Assembly: GCF_021026345.1 (NCBI RefSeq)
Contig: NZ_JAJNCZ010000003.1
Coordinates: 310,001-374,000 of the forward strand
DNA from: Rhizobium sp. GN54
GTDB taxonomy: Bacteria > Pseudomonadota > Alphaproteobacteria > Rhizobiales > Rhizobiaceae
Direction: 5' to 3'
Length of the DNA: 64,000 nt
Under the pieces are notes generated by a model. That model saw only the letters and a program-made list of their open reading frames with translations. It was not told the origin of the DNA and ran no database searches. Made by a program: the position numbers and the translations under genes. Of the stretch, positions 20,863 to 29,488 are shown in pieces (the stretch's first letter is position 1; every line of letters begins with the position of its first letter).

Positions 20863-22128
20863 TTATGCCTTCGCCGGCTTCGTCCAGCTCCATTGCGTCA
20901 CCGGCATCGCCGGCCGCCAGCCGGTCATCTGTCCGACGGGAGCGGCGCGCGCAACGTCGATCCTCGTCAGCGAGCCGCCGAGCCGGGAATGGGCGGACAG
21001 GAGCACCGCCTCCATCTCCGTCGTCACCGCATTGGCGACCAGCCGGCCGCCCGGCTTCAATGCCGCGACCGCAGCCTCGAACACCCCGTCCTCGCTGCCG
21101 CCGCCACCGATGAAGACCGCGTCGGGCTCCGGCAGGCCGGCCAGCGCCGCGGGTGCGACCCCTTCGACCACCGTCAGGCCGGGCACGCCGAACCAGCCCG
21201 CATTCCGGGCGATCCGCGCCGCCCGCTCGGGCACGGCCTCGATCGCAGCCGCCCGCAACGACGGATCGGCCAGCATCCATTCGATGCCGATCGAGCCGGA
21301 GCCCGCGCCGATGTCCCACAACAACTCGCCGCGCCGCGGCGCCAGCGCCGAAAGCGTCAGCGCCCGCACCTCGCGCTTGGTGATCTGGCCGTCGTGCTCG
21401 AACAGCCCGTCGTCGAGCCCCGCCGTGAAAGGCAGGATACGGGCTTCCGCATCGGCGACCACCTCCACCGCGCAGACGTTGAGCATGTCGATGCCGTCGA
21501 GCGCCGCGCCGTCCGCCCGTTGCGTACGCACCCGTTCGCGCGGGCCGCCGAGCGCCTCGAGCACCGTCAAGGCCGACCGGCCGAATCCGACTTCGGAAAC
21601 CAACCTCGCAAGCGCCTTCGGCCCGTCGCTGTCGGAGGTCAGGGCCAGGATGCGGGCGCCGGGATGCAGATGCGGCCGGATCAGGTCGACCGGCCGGCCG
21701 TGCAGCGACAAGCAGACCGTATCCTGCAGCGCCCAGCCCATGCGCGAGGCGGCGAGGCTGAAGGAGGAGGGCGCCGGCAGCACCGTCATCTCCGCGCGCG
21801 GAATCGCGCGCGACAGCGTGACGCCCACGCCGAAGAAATAAGGATCGCCCGATGCCAGCACCACGACCGGCCGGTTCCGCACGGCCAGCACCGCCTCGAC
21901 GGAGCGCTCGAACGGGCTCAACCATCCCCGGCGATCCCCGGCGATCGCCGGCGATGCGAGCTCCAGGTGCCGCGCACCGCCGAAGACGATTTCCGCCTTT
22001 GCGATTGTCGCCTTGGCCGCGTCGGAAAGACCGGCTAGACCATCCTCGCCGATCCCGACGATGGTGAGCCAGGGGGCTGCGGCAGGCAAGGTGGACGGAT
22101 CAGCCGTGGACAAGAAACGCATCCTCAT
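20863..22128 (-). CDS. cobL: precorrin-6Y C5,15-methyltransferase (decarboxylating)
   Basis: A 421-residue two-domain enzyme. The N-terminal half is a tetrapyrrole methylase (WLTIVGIGEDGLAGL near residue 19, LASGDPYFFGVG near 80). The C-terminal half is a Rossmann methyltransferase (LLWDIGAGSGSIGIEWM near 250). Together they methylate C5 and C15 and decarboxylate precorrin-6Y. The likely start is ATG 22128 (MRMRFLSTADP) or the in-frame ATG at 22122; either makes its 5' end overlap the start of divergent cobK by roughly 20 bases. Frames further upstream are open but lie inside cobK and are not family-like. Confidence 0.94.
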   Translation of the reverse strand: MRMRFLSTADPSTLPAAAPWLTIVGIGEDGLAGLSDAAKATIAKAEIVFGGARHLELASPAIAGDRRGWLSPFERSVEAVLAVRNRPVVVLASGDPYFFGVGVTLSRAIPRAEMTVLPAPSSFSLAASRMGWALQDTVCLSLHGRPVDLIRPHLHPGARILALTSDSDGPKALARLVSEVGFGRSALTVLEALGGPRERVRTQRADGAALDGIDMLNVCAVEVVADAEARILPFTAGLDDGLFEHDGQITKREVRALTLSALAPRRGELLWDIGAGSGSIGIEWMLADPSLRAAAIEAVPERAARIARNAGWFGVPGLTVVEGVAPAALAGLPEPDAVFIGGGGSEDGVFEAAVAALKPGGRLVANAVTTEMEAVLLSAHSRLGGSLTRIDVARAAPVGQMTGWRPAMPVTQWSWTKPAKA

Positions 22129-22876
22129 TCTGGGCGGCACCGCCGAGGCCCGCGAACTTGCCGGCCGGCTGGCCGCGCGTGGCGATCTCGAGGTGACGCT
22201 GTCGCTTGCCGGCCGCACCCTCGACCCCGCGCCGCAGCCAGTCCCCGTCCGCACCGGCGGCTTCGGCGGCGCAGACGGGCTGGCCGGCTATCTGGCCGCA
22301 CAGCAGATCGATCTCCTGGTGGACGCGACCCATCCGTTCGCGCGGCAGATCTCGGCCAATGCGGAACGCGCAGCCGAGCTTGTGGAAACGCCGATCCTCC
22401 GCCTGCAGCGCCCCGGCTGGCAAAAGGTCGAGGGGGACCGCTGGACGTGCGTGGCGACGCTTCAGGACGCGGTCGCAGCACTCGGCGAGGCGCCGATGCG
22501 GGTCTTCCTCGCGATCGGCCGGCAGGAGACGCATCACGTCAACGCCGCCCCCCAGCATGCCTATCTCGTCCGCAGCGTCGATCCCGTCGAGCCGCCGCTG
22601 ACCGTGCCGCATGCCACTTATCTGCTTGCCCGCGGCCCCTTCACGGTCGACGACGAGATCGCGCTGCTGCGCGATCATCGCATCGACGCGCTCGTCTCCA
22701 AGAACAGCGGCGGCGCGGCGACCTATGCGAAGATCGCCGCTGCTCGTGTGCTGGGTCTGCCGGTGGTCATGGTCGAGCGCACCGCGAGCCGCGGTGTCGC
22801 CACGGCGGAAACGATAGACGGGATCCTGTCGCTGATCGATCATGTCGCCTCCGGCGGCAGGAAGCGCGGCGTATAG
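22106..22876 (+). CDS. cobK: precorrin-6A reductase
   Basis: A 256-residue NADPH-dependent reductase of the aerobic cobalamin pathway, producing precorrin-6B from precorrin-6A. Motifs: KKRILILGGTAEARELAGRL at the N-terminus, LVDATHPFARQISANA, and near the end DALVSKNSGGAATYAKI. The start is GTG 22106. It is the only cob gene here on the plus strand. Its 5' end overlaps the start of cobL and its last 37 bases overlap the 3' end of cobJ tail to tail, so the whole gene is embedded antisense in the cob cluster. Confidence 0.95.
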   Translation: MDKKRILILGGTAEARELAGRLAARGDLEVTLSLAGRTLDPAPQPVPVRTGGFGGADGLAGYLAAQQIDLLVDATHPFARQISANAERAAELVETPILRLQRPGWQKVEGDRWTCVATLQDAVAALGEAPMRVFLAIGRQETHHVNAAPQHAYLVRSVDPVEPPLTVPHATYLLARGPFTVDDEIALLRDHRIDALVSKNSGGAATYAKIAAARVLGLPVVMVERTASRGVATAETIDGILSLIDHVASGGRKRGV

Positions 22877-23604
22877 ACGAGATCGGGCCGGCCCGCGCGG
22901 GCGATCACCCGCGTCTGCGCCGATCCGATGATGACGCAGGTGGCCATGTCCGCCCTCCCGGCATCCGCCTCGCCGAGCGGCATCACCAGCATCTGCTCGT
23001 CCGGCCGGCCGGCGGCGCGGCCGAACACCACCGGCGTTTCCGCCGGCAGCACCATACGCAGGATCTCGAACGCCTTGCCGAGCTGCCAGGGACGGGCCTT
23101 GCTGATCGGGTTGTAGAGCGCCGTCACCAGCCCGGCCTCGGCCACGAGGCGCAGCCGCGTCTCGATCACCGCCCAGGGCTTGAGGTTGTCCGACAGCGAG
23201 ATCGCGCAGAAATCATGGCCGAGCGGCGCGCCGATCCGGGCGGCGACGGCCAGCATCGCGGTCACCCCGGGGACGACGACGAGATCGACTTCGCGCCATC
23301 CGGCGGGTCCCGCATCGATCGCCTCGCAGACCGCCGCCGCCATGGCGAAGACACCGGGATCGCCGCCGGAAACGACGCAGACGTTCACGCCCTCCGCCGC
23401 CCGCTGCAGGGCGGCCTGCGCCCGGTTCAGTTCCTCGCGATTGTCGGAGGCGACCTTCTTCTGGTCCGGCCGCAGCGACAGCCGATCGATATAGGGGAAA
23501 TAGCCGAAGAACTCGCTCGAGGCTGCGACCGCCCGCGCCGCCTCCGGCGTCATCTGGTCCGGATTGCCGGGTCCGGTGCCGATCACGTGGAGCGTGCCGC
23601 TCAT
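22840..23604 (-). CDS. cobJ: precorrin-3B C17-methyltransferase
   Basis: A 254-residue tetrapyrrole methylase starting MSGTLHVIGTGPGNPDQMTPEA. It includes VVSGGDPGVFAMAAAVCEA and VVPGVTAMLAVAARIGAPLGHDF, typical of CobJ/CbiH, which methylates C17 and contracts the corrin ring to give precorrin-4. The ATG overlaps the cobI stop (ATGA), indicating translational coupling. The 3' end overlaps convergent cobK by 37 bases. An apparent in-frame upstream extension is read-through inside cobI and is not part of the protein. Confidence 0.95.
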   Translation of the reverse strand: MSGTLHVIGTGPGNPDQMTPEAARAVAASSEFFGYFPYIDRLSLRPDQKKVASDNREELNRAQAALQRAAEGVNVCVVSGGDPGVFAMAAAVCEAIDAGPAGWREVDLVVVPGVTAMLAVAARIGAPLGHDFCAISLSDNLKPWAVIETRLRLVAEAGLVTALYNPISKARPWQLGKAFEILRMVLPAETPVVFGRAAGRPDEQMLVMPLGEADAGRADMATCVIIGSAQTRVIARAGRPDLVYTPRFLPPEAT

Positions 23605-24338
23605 GACCTGCCGCTCCAGCCGGGGACGAGCACCAGCGAGAAATAGGGGGCGCTGTCGTCCAGCTTCTCCGACAGCCGCACCGCCCGGCTTTCCGGCATG
23701 GTGCCGCGCTCGACATAAATCGCCTCGACCAGCCGTCCCGAGGCAGTGAGCGCGCGGCGGATCTTCGGCAGGTTGCGCCCGACCTTCATGATGACGGCCG
23801 CCTGCGTGTCCGCCAGCCGGCGCGACATCTCGCCTTCGCCCAGGGTCCCTGGCAGCACCGAAAGCACGTCGTCGCCCTGCACGATCGGCAGGCCCGAGAG
23901 CGACCAGCAACCCGACATCGCGGTGATCCCGGGGATCACTTCGGTCGGAAAGCGATCCGAAAGACGCACATGCAGGTGCATGTAGGAGCCGTAGAACATC
24001 GGATCGCCCTCCGAGAGAATGGCGACCGTGCGGCCGGCCGAAAGATGCTCGGCGACCGCCGCGGCGGAGGCGTCGTAGAAGGCGGTGATCTGGTTCTTGT
24101 AGTCGTCGTGCTCCTTGTCGATCTCGACGGTCACCGGATAGTAGAGCGGAAGCTCGATCATGCCGGGCTTCAACAGCCCTTCGACAATCGCCCGGCCGTT
24201 GCCGGACCGGCCGGCCTTGGCGAAGTAGGCGAGCACGTCGGCCTCGCCGATCGCGCGCACGGCCTTCAGCGTCAGCAGCTCCGGGTCGCCCGGCCCCGTT
24301 CCCACGCCATAGAGGCGTCCTGTCGCAAGCCGGCTCAC
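23601..24338 (-). CDS. cobI: precorrin-2 C20-methyltransferase
   Basis: A 245-residue tetrapyrrole methylase (GRLYGVGTGPGDPELLTLKA at ~7-26; LSEGDPMFYGSYMHLH; VIPGITAMSGCWSLSGLP) that adds a methyl at C20 of precorrin-2 to give precorrin-3A. The start is GTG 24338, overlapping the cobH stop in a GTGA arrangement. Its stop overlaps the cobJ start, so cobH-I-J are translationally coupled. An open frame further upstream lies within cobH. Confidence 0.94.
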   Translation of the reverse strand: MSRLATGRLYGVGTGPGDPELLTLKAVRAIGEADVLAYFAKAGRSGNGRAIVEGLLKPGMIELPLYYPVTVEIDKEHDDYKNQITAFYDASAAAVAEHLSAGRTVAILSEGDPMFYGSYMHLHVRLSDRFPTEVIPGITAMSGCWSLSGLPIVQGDDVLSVLPGTLGEGEMSRRLADTQAAVIMKVGRNLPKIRRALTASGRLVEAIYVERGTMPESRAVRLSEKLDDSAPYFSLVLVPGWSGRS

Positions 24339-24967
24339 AGCCCTGCCCTCGCAAGCGAATTGAGCGCCGCCGCCGTCATCGCGCTGCCGCCCATGCGGCC
24401 GCGGACGATGGCGTAGGGCACCCCGTAGGAGTTCTCCGCCAGCGCCGCCTTCGATTCGGCCGCGCCGACGAAGCCGACCGGCATGCCGAGGATCGCAGCC
24501 GGCTTCGGCGCGCCGTCGCGCAAGAGTTCGAGCAGGTAGAACAGCGCCGTCGGGGCATTGCCGATGGCGACGACGGAACCGGCCAGCCGCTCCAGCCACA
24601 GCCGGATGGCGGCGGCGGAGCGCGAATTGCCGATCTCGCCGGCGATCCCGGGCGTACGCGGGTCGCGCAGCGTGCAGATCACCGCGTTGCCCGCCGGCAG
24701 CCGTGCCGCCGTCACCCCGCGGGCAACCATCTCCGCATCGCAGAAGATCGGCGCGCCGTCGCGCAACGCTGCTCGACCCGCCGCGACGAAATCGGTCGAA
24801 AACGCGATATGCGCTGCGGCCTCGACCAGCCCACAGGCGTGGATCATCCGCACCGCCACGTCCGTCTCGTCCTCCGAAAACCGGGCGAGGTCGGCCTCGG
24901 CGCGGATGATCGCGAAGGATTTCTCGTAGATGGCGTTGCCGTCCTTGATGTAATTGTAGTCTGTCAT
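24335..24967 (-). CDS. cobH: precorrin-8X methylmutase
   Basis: A 210-residue CobH/CbiC protein, which moves the C11 methyl group to C12 to form hydrogenobyrinic acid. The catalytic histidine is at residue 43 in RMIHACGLVE, the position known for Pseudomonas denitrificans CobH. Also visible are DAEMVARGV and GMPVGFVGAAESK. It overlaps cobG at its 5' end (ATGA at 24964-24967) and cobI at its 3' end. Confidence 0.96.
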   Translation of the reverse strand: MTDYNYIKDGNAIYEKSFAIIRAEADLARFSEDETDVAVRMIHACGLVEAAAHIAFSTDFVAAGRAALRDGAPIFCDAEMVARGVTAARLPAGNAVICTLRDPRTPGIAGEIGNSRSAAAIRLWLERLAGSVVAIGNAPTALFYLLELLRDGAPKPAAILGMPVGFVGAAESKAALAENSYGVPYAIVRGRMGGSAMTAAALNSLARAGL

Positions 24968-26355
24968 TGCCTGCCTTGCCGAACGATGTCGGCGATCGCC
25001 CCGGCTCCGAGCCGTTCGATCGCCTGCCGCACCGTCTCTCCCTTCAATCTCCGCTCGCGGACGAGCGCCGCGAGCCTTTCCATGGTCCTGCCGATCTCTT
25101 CAGCCGAAAGCGTCGCCAGTTCCCTGTCCCCGCTCCGGCCGTCGAACACCATCCCGATCCCGTCCGCCCGCCCGCACAGCGCGAGCACGGCCGGCGCCGG
25201 ATGCGCGCAGCCCTTCGCGCATCCGGAAACGTGGACGGTCATCGCCCCATCCAAGAGGTCCGGCGCGCGCAAGACCAGTTGGTCGGCAACGGCCTTCGTG
25301 TCGAACGTCCCGGAGGCGCAGCCGGCGGCACCGGCGCAGACGGCGATCGCGTTGCCGGGCGCATCCGCCCGCGTCCAGAAGCCCGCCTCCCCGGCCAGCG
25401 CAGCCGCGGCATCCATCCTCGCGGCGGACAGGCCGAGGATCAGCAGCGCCCGGTGCGGCGACAGCCTGATCCCGGTCGCGCCGAGACTGGCAAGTCCGCG
25501 CATCAGGCCTTCGAGCGTGGCGGCATCCGTCGCGCCGTAGGGCAGGCCGATGCCCAGCACCGATCGCGTCCCGACCACATGACGGCCGACCGGCGACGGC
25601 GGAAACGCCGGCAGGACCGGAAAGTCCGCATCGACGGCGATGGTGCCAAGCGCGCCCCGCAAGGCCCCGGCATCCAGGTCGCGGCCACGCGCCGCCGGCC
25701 CCGTCCCGTCGAGCGCCCGGAGCACAGTGGCAAGTGCCGCAAGCGCATCCCTGTCCGCCACGGCGGCCACCGGCCGCGCCGAGCGCACGTCGCCACCGAC
25801 CGAAAGCCGCCAGAACAGGTCCCCGCCCCGACGAACGGCGTCAAGCCGGATGTCTCCCACCATGTCGGCAAGGCTCAGCCGCCCGCCGCCGTCGACGACG
25901 ATCGAGAGCTTCGGCGCCAGCCGCAGCCGCGACAACGGCCCGGCGATCGTCTGCCGGATCGCAGCCGCAAGCGGCGTCGCATCGGCAGCCTCGTCCGGAT
26001 CGAGCCCGGACAGGGCCGGCGTCTCGACCGCGACACCGCGATGAAAATCGATGCCGGCATCGGCGAGCCCTGCCGCAAGCGGCTGGACCGTATCATCCTT
26101 CAGGCCACGAAGCTGCAGGTTGCCGCGGGCGGTGACCTCCAGCAGGCCGTTGCCATGGTCCGCGGCCAGTCGCGCAATCGCAATATAGTCGGCAGGGGCA
26201 AGACTCGGGCGCGCCGGGCGCAACCGCACCAAAAGCCCGTCGCCCGTCTGCATCGGGGTCGCAAGCGACGGGCAGGCGCCGCGGCGCAGGGAAGGAGTCG
26301 GCTGTGCCGCAGACGGCAGGCCATTTTCCGACGGGAGGGACGATGGCGTCGTCAT
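24964..26355 (-). CDS. cobG: precorrin-3B synthase
   Basis: A 463-residue protein related to sulfite/nitrite reductases, which in the aerobic pathway uses O2 to hydroxylate precorrin-3A at C20 and form the gamma-lactone. The iron-sulfur cysteines appear in VCAGAAGCASG (~337-347) and GCAKGCAHP (~373-381). The N-terminus is alanine/proline-rich and weakly conserved (RRGACPSLATPMQTGDGLLVR near 25-45). Presence of cobG marks the oxygen-dependent route and fits aerobic rhizobia. It overlaps cobF and cobH by four bases each. Confidence 0.94.
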   Translation of the reverse strand: MTTPSSLPSENGLPSAAQPTPSLRRGACPSLATPMQTGDGLLVRLRPARPSLAPADYIAIARLAADHGNGLLEVTARGNLQLRGLKDDTVQPLAAGLADAGIDFHRGVAVETPALSGLDPDEAADATPLAAAIRQTIAGPLSRLRLAPKLSIVVDGGGRLSLADMVGDIRLDAVRRGGDLFWRLSVGGDVRSARPVAAVADRDALAALATVLRALDGTGPAARGRDLDAGALRGALGTIAVDADFPVLPAFPPSPVGRHVVGTRSVLGIGLPYGATDAATLEGLMRGLASLGATGIRLSPHRALLILGLSAARMDAAAALAGEAGFWTRADAPGNAIAVCAGAAGCASGTFDTKAVADQLVLRAPDLLDGAMTVHVSGCAKGCAHPAPAVLALCGRADGIGMVFDGRSGDRELATLSAEEIGRTMERLAALVRERRLKGETVRQAIERLGAGAIADIVRQGRQ

Positions 26356-27134
26356 ACCTCGCCCTCCCCGGCCTCTCCCGGCGACCGGCGGATCAGGTAG
26401 GTGTCCATGATCCAGCCGTGCTCCGCGCGTGCCCGGCCGCGCATGTCGGAGATCGTCTCGGTCACATCGCCGAGCCGGCCGGAAACCGTGATCTCCAGCG
26501 GCGTGCCGAGATAGGCGCCCCAGTGGATCTCCGCCTCGGGATCGGCCACCGAGCGAAACGCCTCGACGCCGTCGAGCATGACGACGACATCGTCCGCACC
26601 ATCAGGCCAGCCCTGCGAGAGCCGGCGCCCGGTGGTGATCTCCACCGGGCGGCCGATGCGGTTCAACGCGATCTTGCGGCTGGCGCACAGCGCCTGGATG
26701 CTGGTGATGCCGGGGATCACCTCGAGGTCGAAGGCCACGCGGCGGCCGGCGCGCACATGGTCGACGATGCGGATCGTGCTGTCGTAGAGCATCGGGTCGC
26801 CCCAGACGAGCAGGCCGATCGTGTCCTCCGGGCCGGATCGTTCGAGGATCAGGTCCTCGTAGATCCGCGCGATCGCATGGTGCCAGTCGTCGACGCCGTC
26901 GCCGTAGGGACCGTCCGTGCGCCGCCTCGGCACCGCGTATTCATGGATGCGGGTATCGGAACTGGTGAGGTAGCGTTCGCAGATGTCGCGGCGCATGTCG
27001 GCGAGGAAGGCCTTCTCCTCCCCCTTGGTCGGGATCAAAAGCACGTCTGCGCGGTTCAGCGCGTTGATCGCCTGAACGGTCATGTGCTCGGGATTGCCAG
27101 CGCCTATCCCGATGATCAGAATTGTCCTCGACAC
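26352..27134 (-). CDS. cobF: precorrin-6A synthase (deacetylating)
   Basis: A 260-residue tetrapyrrole methylase (ILIIGIGAGNPEHMTVQAI; LLVWGDPMLYDSTIRI; VIPGITSIQALCASRKIALN) that methylates C1 of precorrin-5 with loss of acetate. The start is the GTG at 27134 (VSRTILIIGIG), with GGAG five bases upstream; a longer frame to 27206 lacks this. It heads the cobFGHIJ run. The 136 bases between it and the AraC gene upstream hold no cobalamin aptamer that I can see. Confidence 0.93.
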   Translation of the reverse strand: MSRTILIIGIGAGNPEHMTVQAINALNRADVLLIPTKGEEKAFLADMRRDICERYLTSSDTRIHEYAVPRRRTDGPYGDGVDDWHHAIARIYEDLILERSGPEDTIGLLVWGDPMLYDSTIRIVDHVRAGRRVAFDLEVIPGITSIQALCASRKIALNRIGRPVEITTGRRLSQGWPDGADDVVVMLDGVEAFRSVADPEAEIHWGAYLGTPLEITVSGRLGDVTETISDMRGRARAEHGWIMDTYLIRRSPGEAGEGEV

Positions 27135-27267
27135 GTCCACTCCCCGTGCGGCCAGCGCTCCCGGTTGCGTCCCGATTTGGGTCCCGCAGATCCTTCCTAA
27201 TCCCAAAGCGGCGCGAGGAACAGTGCCCTAGCGGCGGCGTCGGCCGGTCTTTTTGAGACGCATCGTC

Positions 27268-28092
27268 TCAGGCAGCCGCCTGGCGGGCGGTGAAATAGGT
27301 GCGCGGCGAGGCGCCGAGCATGCGCTTGAACATGGTGATGAAGGCCGCAACGCTCTCATAGCCGGCATCGAGCGCCACCGTCGTCACCGGCTCGCCGCGC
27401 GCAAGCCGCGGCATGCAGGCGAAGATGCAGGCCTGTTGCCGCCAGGTGGCGAAGCTGACCCCGGTCTCCTCGCGAAACAGGCGGGTGAACGAACGCCGGC
27501 TCATGTTCAGCCGTCCCGCCCAGTCGTCGATCTTGGCGCCGGGAATCGGGCGGTCGAGAAATTCGCGGCAGAGCGCGGCCAGCCGGTCACTGGCCGGGAA
27601 CGGCAGGCCCAGCGGCTGCTCCGGCAGCCGGCCGATCTCGTCAACCAGCAGCGCCATCACCAGATCCTCCCGGCGGCCGTCGTCCTCCTGCCCCTTCAGC
27701 CGGATCGCCTCCGCCAGCAGATGGTGGGCGAGCGCGGAGACCTCCAGCACCGTCGGCGCTGCAGCCGCGGCCCGGCCGACGGGCGAAAGCACGTAGATCG
27801 AGCGCATGCTGACGTCGCTGTACATCTCCACAGAATGCTCGAGCCCCCGCGGGATCAGGAGCGCATGGCCCGGCGGGATCATCCAGCGCCCCCGCTTGGT
27901 CGAAACCACCACGACGCCGGCAAAGACGCACAGGACCTGCGTGCGCCGGTGGCTGTGGGGCGGCACGACATAGCCGCTCGGAACCTCGCTGCTATGCACC
28001 AGCACGTCCGCGTTGGACTGTTCCATCGACTGGAGATTGCGGATGTGCGCCTCGTCCAGGACGGACAGCACCGCAGGATCGAGCTTCTGCAT
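27268..28092 (-). CDS. AraC-family regulator with N-terminal cupin domain
   Basis: A 274-residue protein. It has an N-terminal cupin-like sensor (GYVVPPHSHRRTQVLCVFAG at ~40-60; MIPPGHALLIPRGLEHSVEM) and a C-terminal double helix-turn-helix (WAGRLNMSRRSFTRLFREETG; VALDAGYESVAAFITMFKRMLG). ATG 28092 (MQKLDPAVLS) is the likely start; a GTG at 28128 is an alternative. It diverges from the Fsr-type MFS exporter, which is its probable target. An inverted repeat TGAGACG-CAT-CGTCTCA (27254-27270) spans its stop codon. Confidence 0.85.
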   Translation of the reverse strand: MQKLDPAVLSVLDEAHIRNLQSMEQSNADVLVHSSEVPSGYVVPPHSHRRTQVLCVFAGVVVVSTKRGRWMIPPGHALLIPRGLEHSVEMYSDVSMRSIYVLSPVGRAAAAAPTVLEVSALAHHLLAEAIRLKGQEDDGRREDLVMALLVDEIGRLPEQPLGLPFPASDRLAALCREFLDRPIPGAKIDDWAGRLNMSRRSFTRLFREETGVSFATWRQQACIFACMPRLARGEPVTTVALDAGYESVAAFITMFKRMLGASPRTYFTARQAAA

Positions 28093-28213
28093 CTTTGGCC
28101 CACTCGCGAAAGAAATGGACCACAGCACAAAAGCAGGCAGAACACAACCGCGCTATGGGACGCTTGAGCAAACACGCAACAATCCACTCAACACCAGTTT
28201 CGATCGAGGTCGT

Positions 28214-29410
28214 ATGTCGACGGCAGTTCCCACCGCGCCGGCGCGCGCCGCACAGACCAGCTTTTCCATCATCGTCGCGGTCAGCGTCTGTCACATGCTG
28301 AACGACATCATGCAGTCGCTGCTGACGTCGCTCTATCCGCTCCTGAAGGACAACTATGCCCTGGATTTCGTCCAGATCGGCCTTCTGACCATGGCCTTCC
28401 AGGTCACCGCCTCGCTGCTGCAGCCGGTCGTGGGCCTGGTGACCGACCGCTGGCCGATGCCGTTCTCGCTGCCGCTCGGCATGGGCAGCACCTTCTTCGG
28501 GCTGTTCTTCCTCGCCTATGCCCATTCCTTCCCGGTCCTCGTGCTGGGCGCCTGCCTGATCGGCTTCGGCTCGGCGGTATTCCATCCGGAATCCTCGCGC
28601 GTCGCACGCGCCGCTTCCGGCGGCCGCCACGGCCTGGCGCAGTCGCTGTTCCAGGTCGGCGGCAATACCGGAACGGCCATCGGCCCGCTGCTCGCCGCCT
28701 TCATCGTCCTGCCTTTCGGACAGTCGAGCATCGCCTGGTTCACGGTGGTCGCCCTGCTCGGCATGGTGATCCTGACCTGGGTCGGCCGCTGGTATGCCGG
28801 CGAACGCATCCGTACGGCCCATCACGGCCCCGCCAGCCGCACCCTGCCCCTGCCGGGCGGCCGTGTCGCCTGGGCCCTGTTCATCCTGGTGCTGCTGACC
28901 ACGACGAAGAACGTCTACATGTCCTCGATCAGCAGTTATTTCACCTTCTACACCATCGAGCGCTTCAGCCTGTCGGTGCAGGAAGCGCAGCTGATGCTGT
29001 TCCTCTTCCTCGGAGCGTCGGCCGCCGGCGTCTTCCTCGGCGGACCGATCGGCGACCGCTTCGGCGCCCGCTTCGTCATCTGGTTCTCGATCCTCGGCGT
29101 CATCCCGTTCGCCATGTTGCTGCCCTATGCGAACCTGTTCTGGACCGGCGTGCTGACCGTCGTCATCGGCCTGATCTTCTCGTCGGCCTTCTCCGCCATC
29201 GTCGTGTTCGCGCAGGAACTCGTTCCCGGTCGCGTCGGCCTGATCGCCGGGGTCTTCTTCGGCTTCGCCTTCGGCGCCGGCGGCCTGGGGGCCGCAGCCC
29301 TCGGCGTCTTCGCCGACAGCCACGGCATCGCATTCGTCTACCGGATCTGCTCCTACCTGCCGCTGCTCGGCATCCTCACCGTCTTCCTGCCGCGCATCCC
29401 GACGCGTTGA
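28214..29410 (+). CDS. MFS transporter, fosmidomycin-resistance (Fsr) type
   Basis: A 398-residue inner-membrane protein with 12 predicted helices. The N-terminal SVCHMLNDIMQSLLTSLYPLLK motif and GLLTMAFQVTASLLQPVVGL are characteristic of the Fsr subfamily, drug/metabolite exporters named after E. coli fosmidomycin resistance. The second half begins ~210 and includes GPIGDRFGARFVIWFSILG. ATG 28214 has GAGGT upstream. The natural substrate is unknown; control by the divergent AraC-cupin protein is inferred. A terminator follows. Confidence 0.88.
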   Translation: MSTAVPTAPARAAQTSFSIIVAVSVCHMLNDIMQSLLTSLYPLLKDNYALDFVQIGLLTMAFQVTASLLQPVVGLVTDRWPMPFSLPLGMGSTFFGLFFLAYAHSFPVLVLGACLIGFGSAVFHPESSRVARAASGGRHGLAQSLFQVGGNTGTAIGPLLAAFIVLPFGQSSIAWFTVVALLGMVILTWVGRWYAGERIRTAHHGPASRTLPLPGGRVAWALFILVLLTTTKNVYMSSISSYFTFYTIERFSLSVQEAQLMLFLFLGASAAGVFLGGPIGDRFGARFVIWFSILGVIPFAMLLPYANLFWTGVLTVVIGLIFSSAFSAIVVFAQELVPGRVGLIAGVFFGFAFGAGGLGAAALGVFADSHGIAFVYRICSYLPLLGILTVFLPRIPTR

Positions 29411-29435
29411 GGACGGGAAAACCCTGAACGGAAAT

Positions 29436-29466
29436 GGCCCGCGGTCGAAGGACACGCGGGCCTTTT
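29436..29466. terminator. terminator between convergent MFS and FAD-oxidoreductase genes
   Basis: GGCCCGCG (29436-29443) / CGCGGGCC (29455-29462), an 11-base loop, then TTTT on the plus strand. On the minus strand the tail is ATTTCC, so it may work weakly both ways. Confidence 0.75.
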
Positions 29467-29488
29467 CGTCCGGAGCGGGATCGCCCGC

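Noticed and set aside
22840-24354. A fused CobI-CobJ-like long frame
   Set aside because: The N-terminal part is out-of-frame cobI; the true cobJ starts at 23604 with an ATGA overlap.
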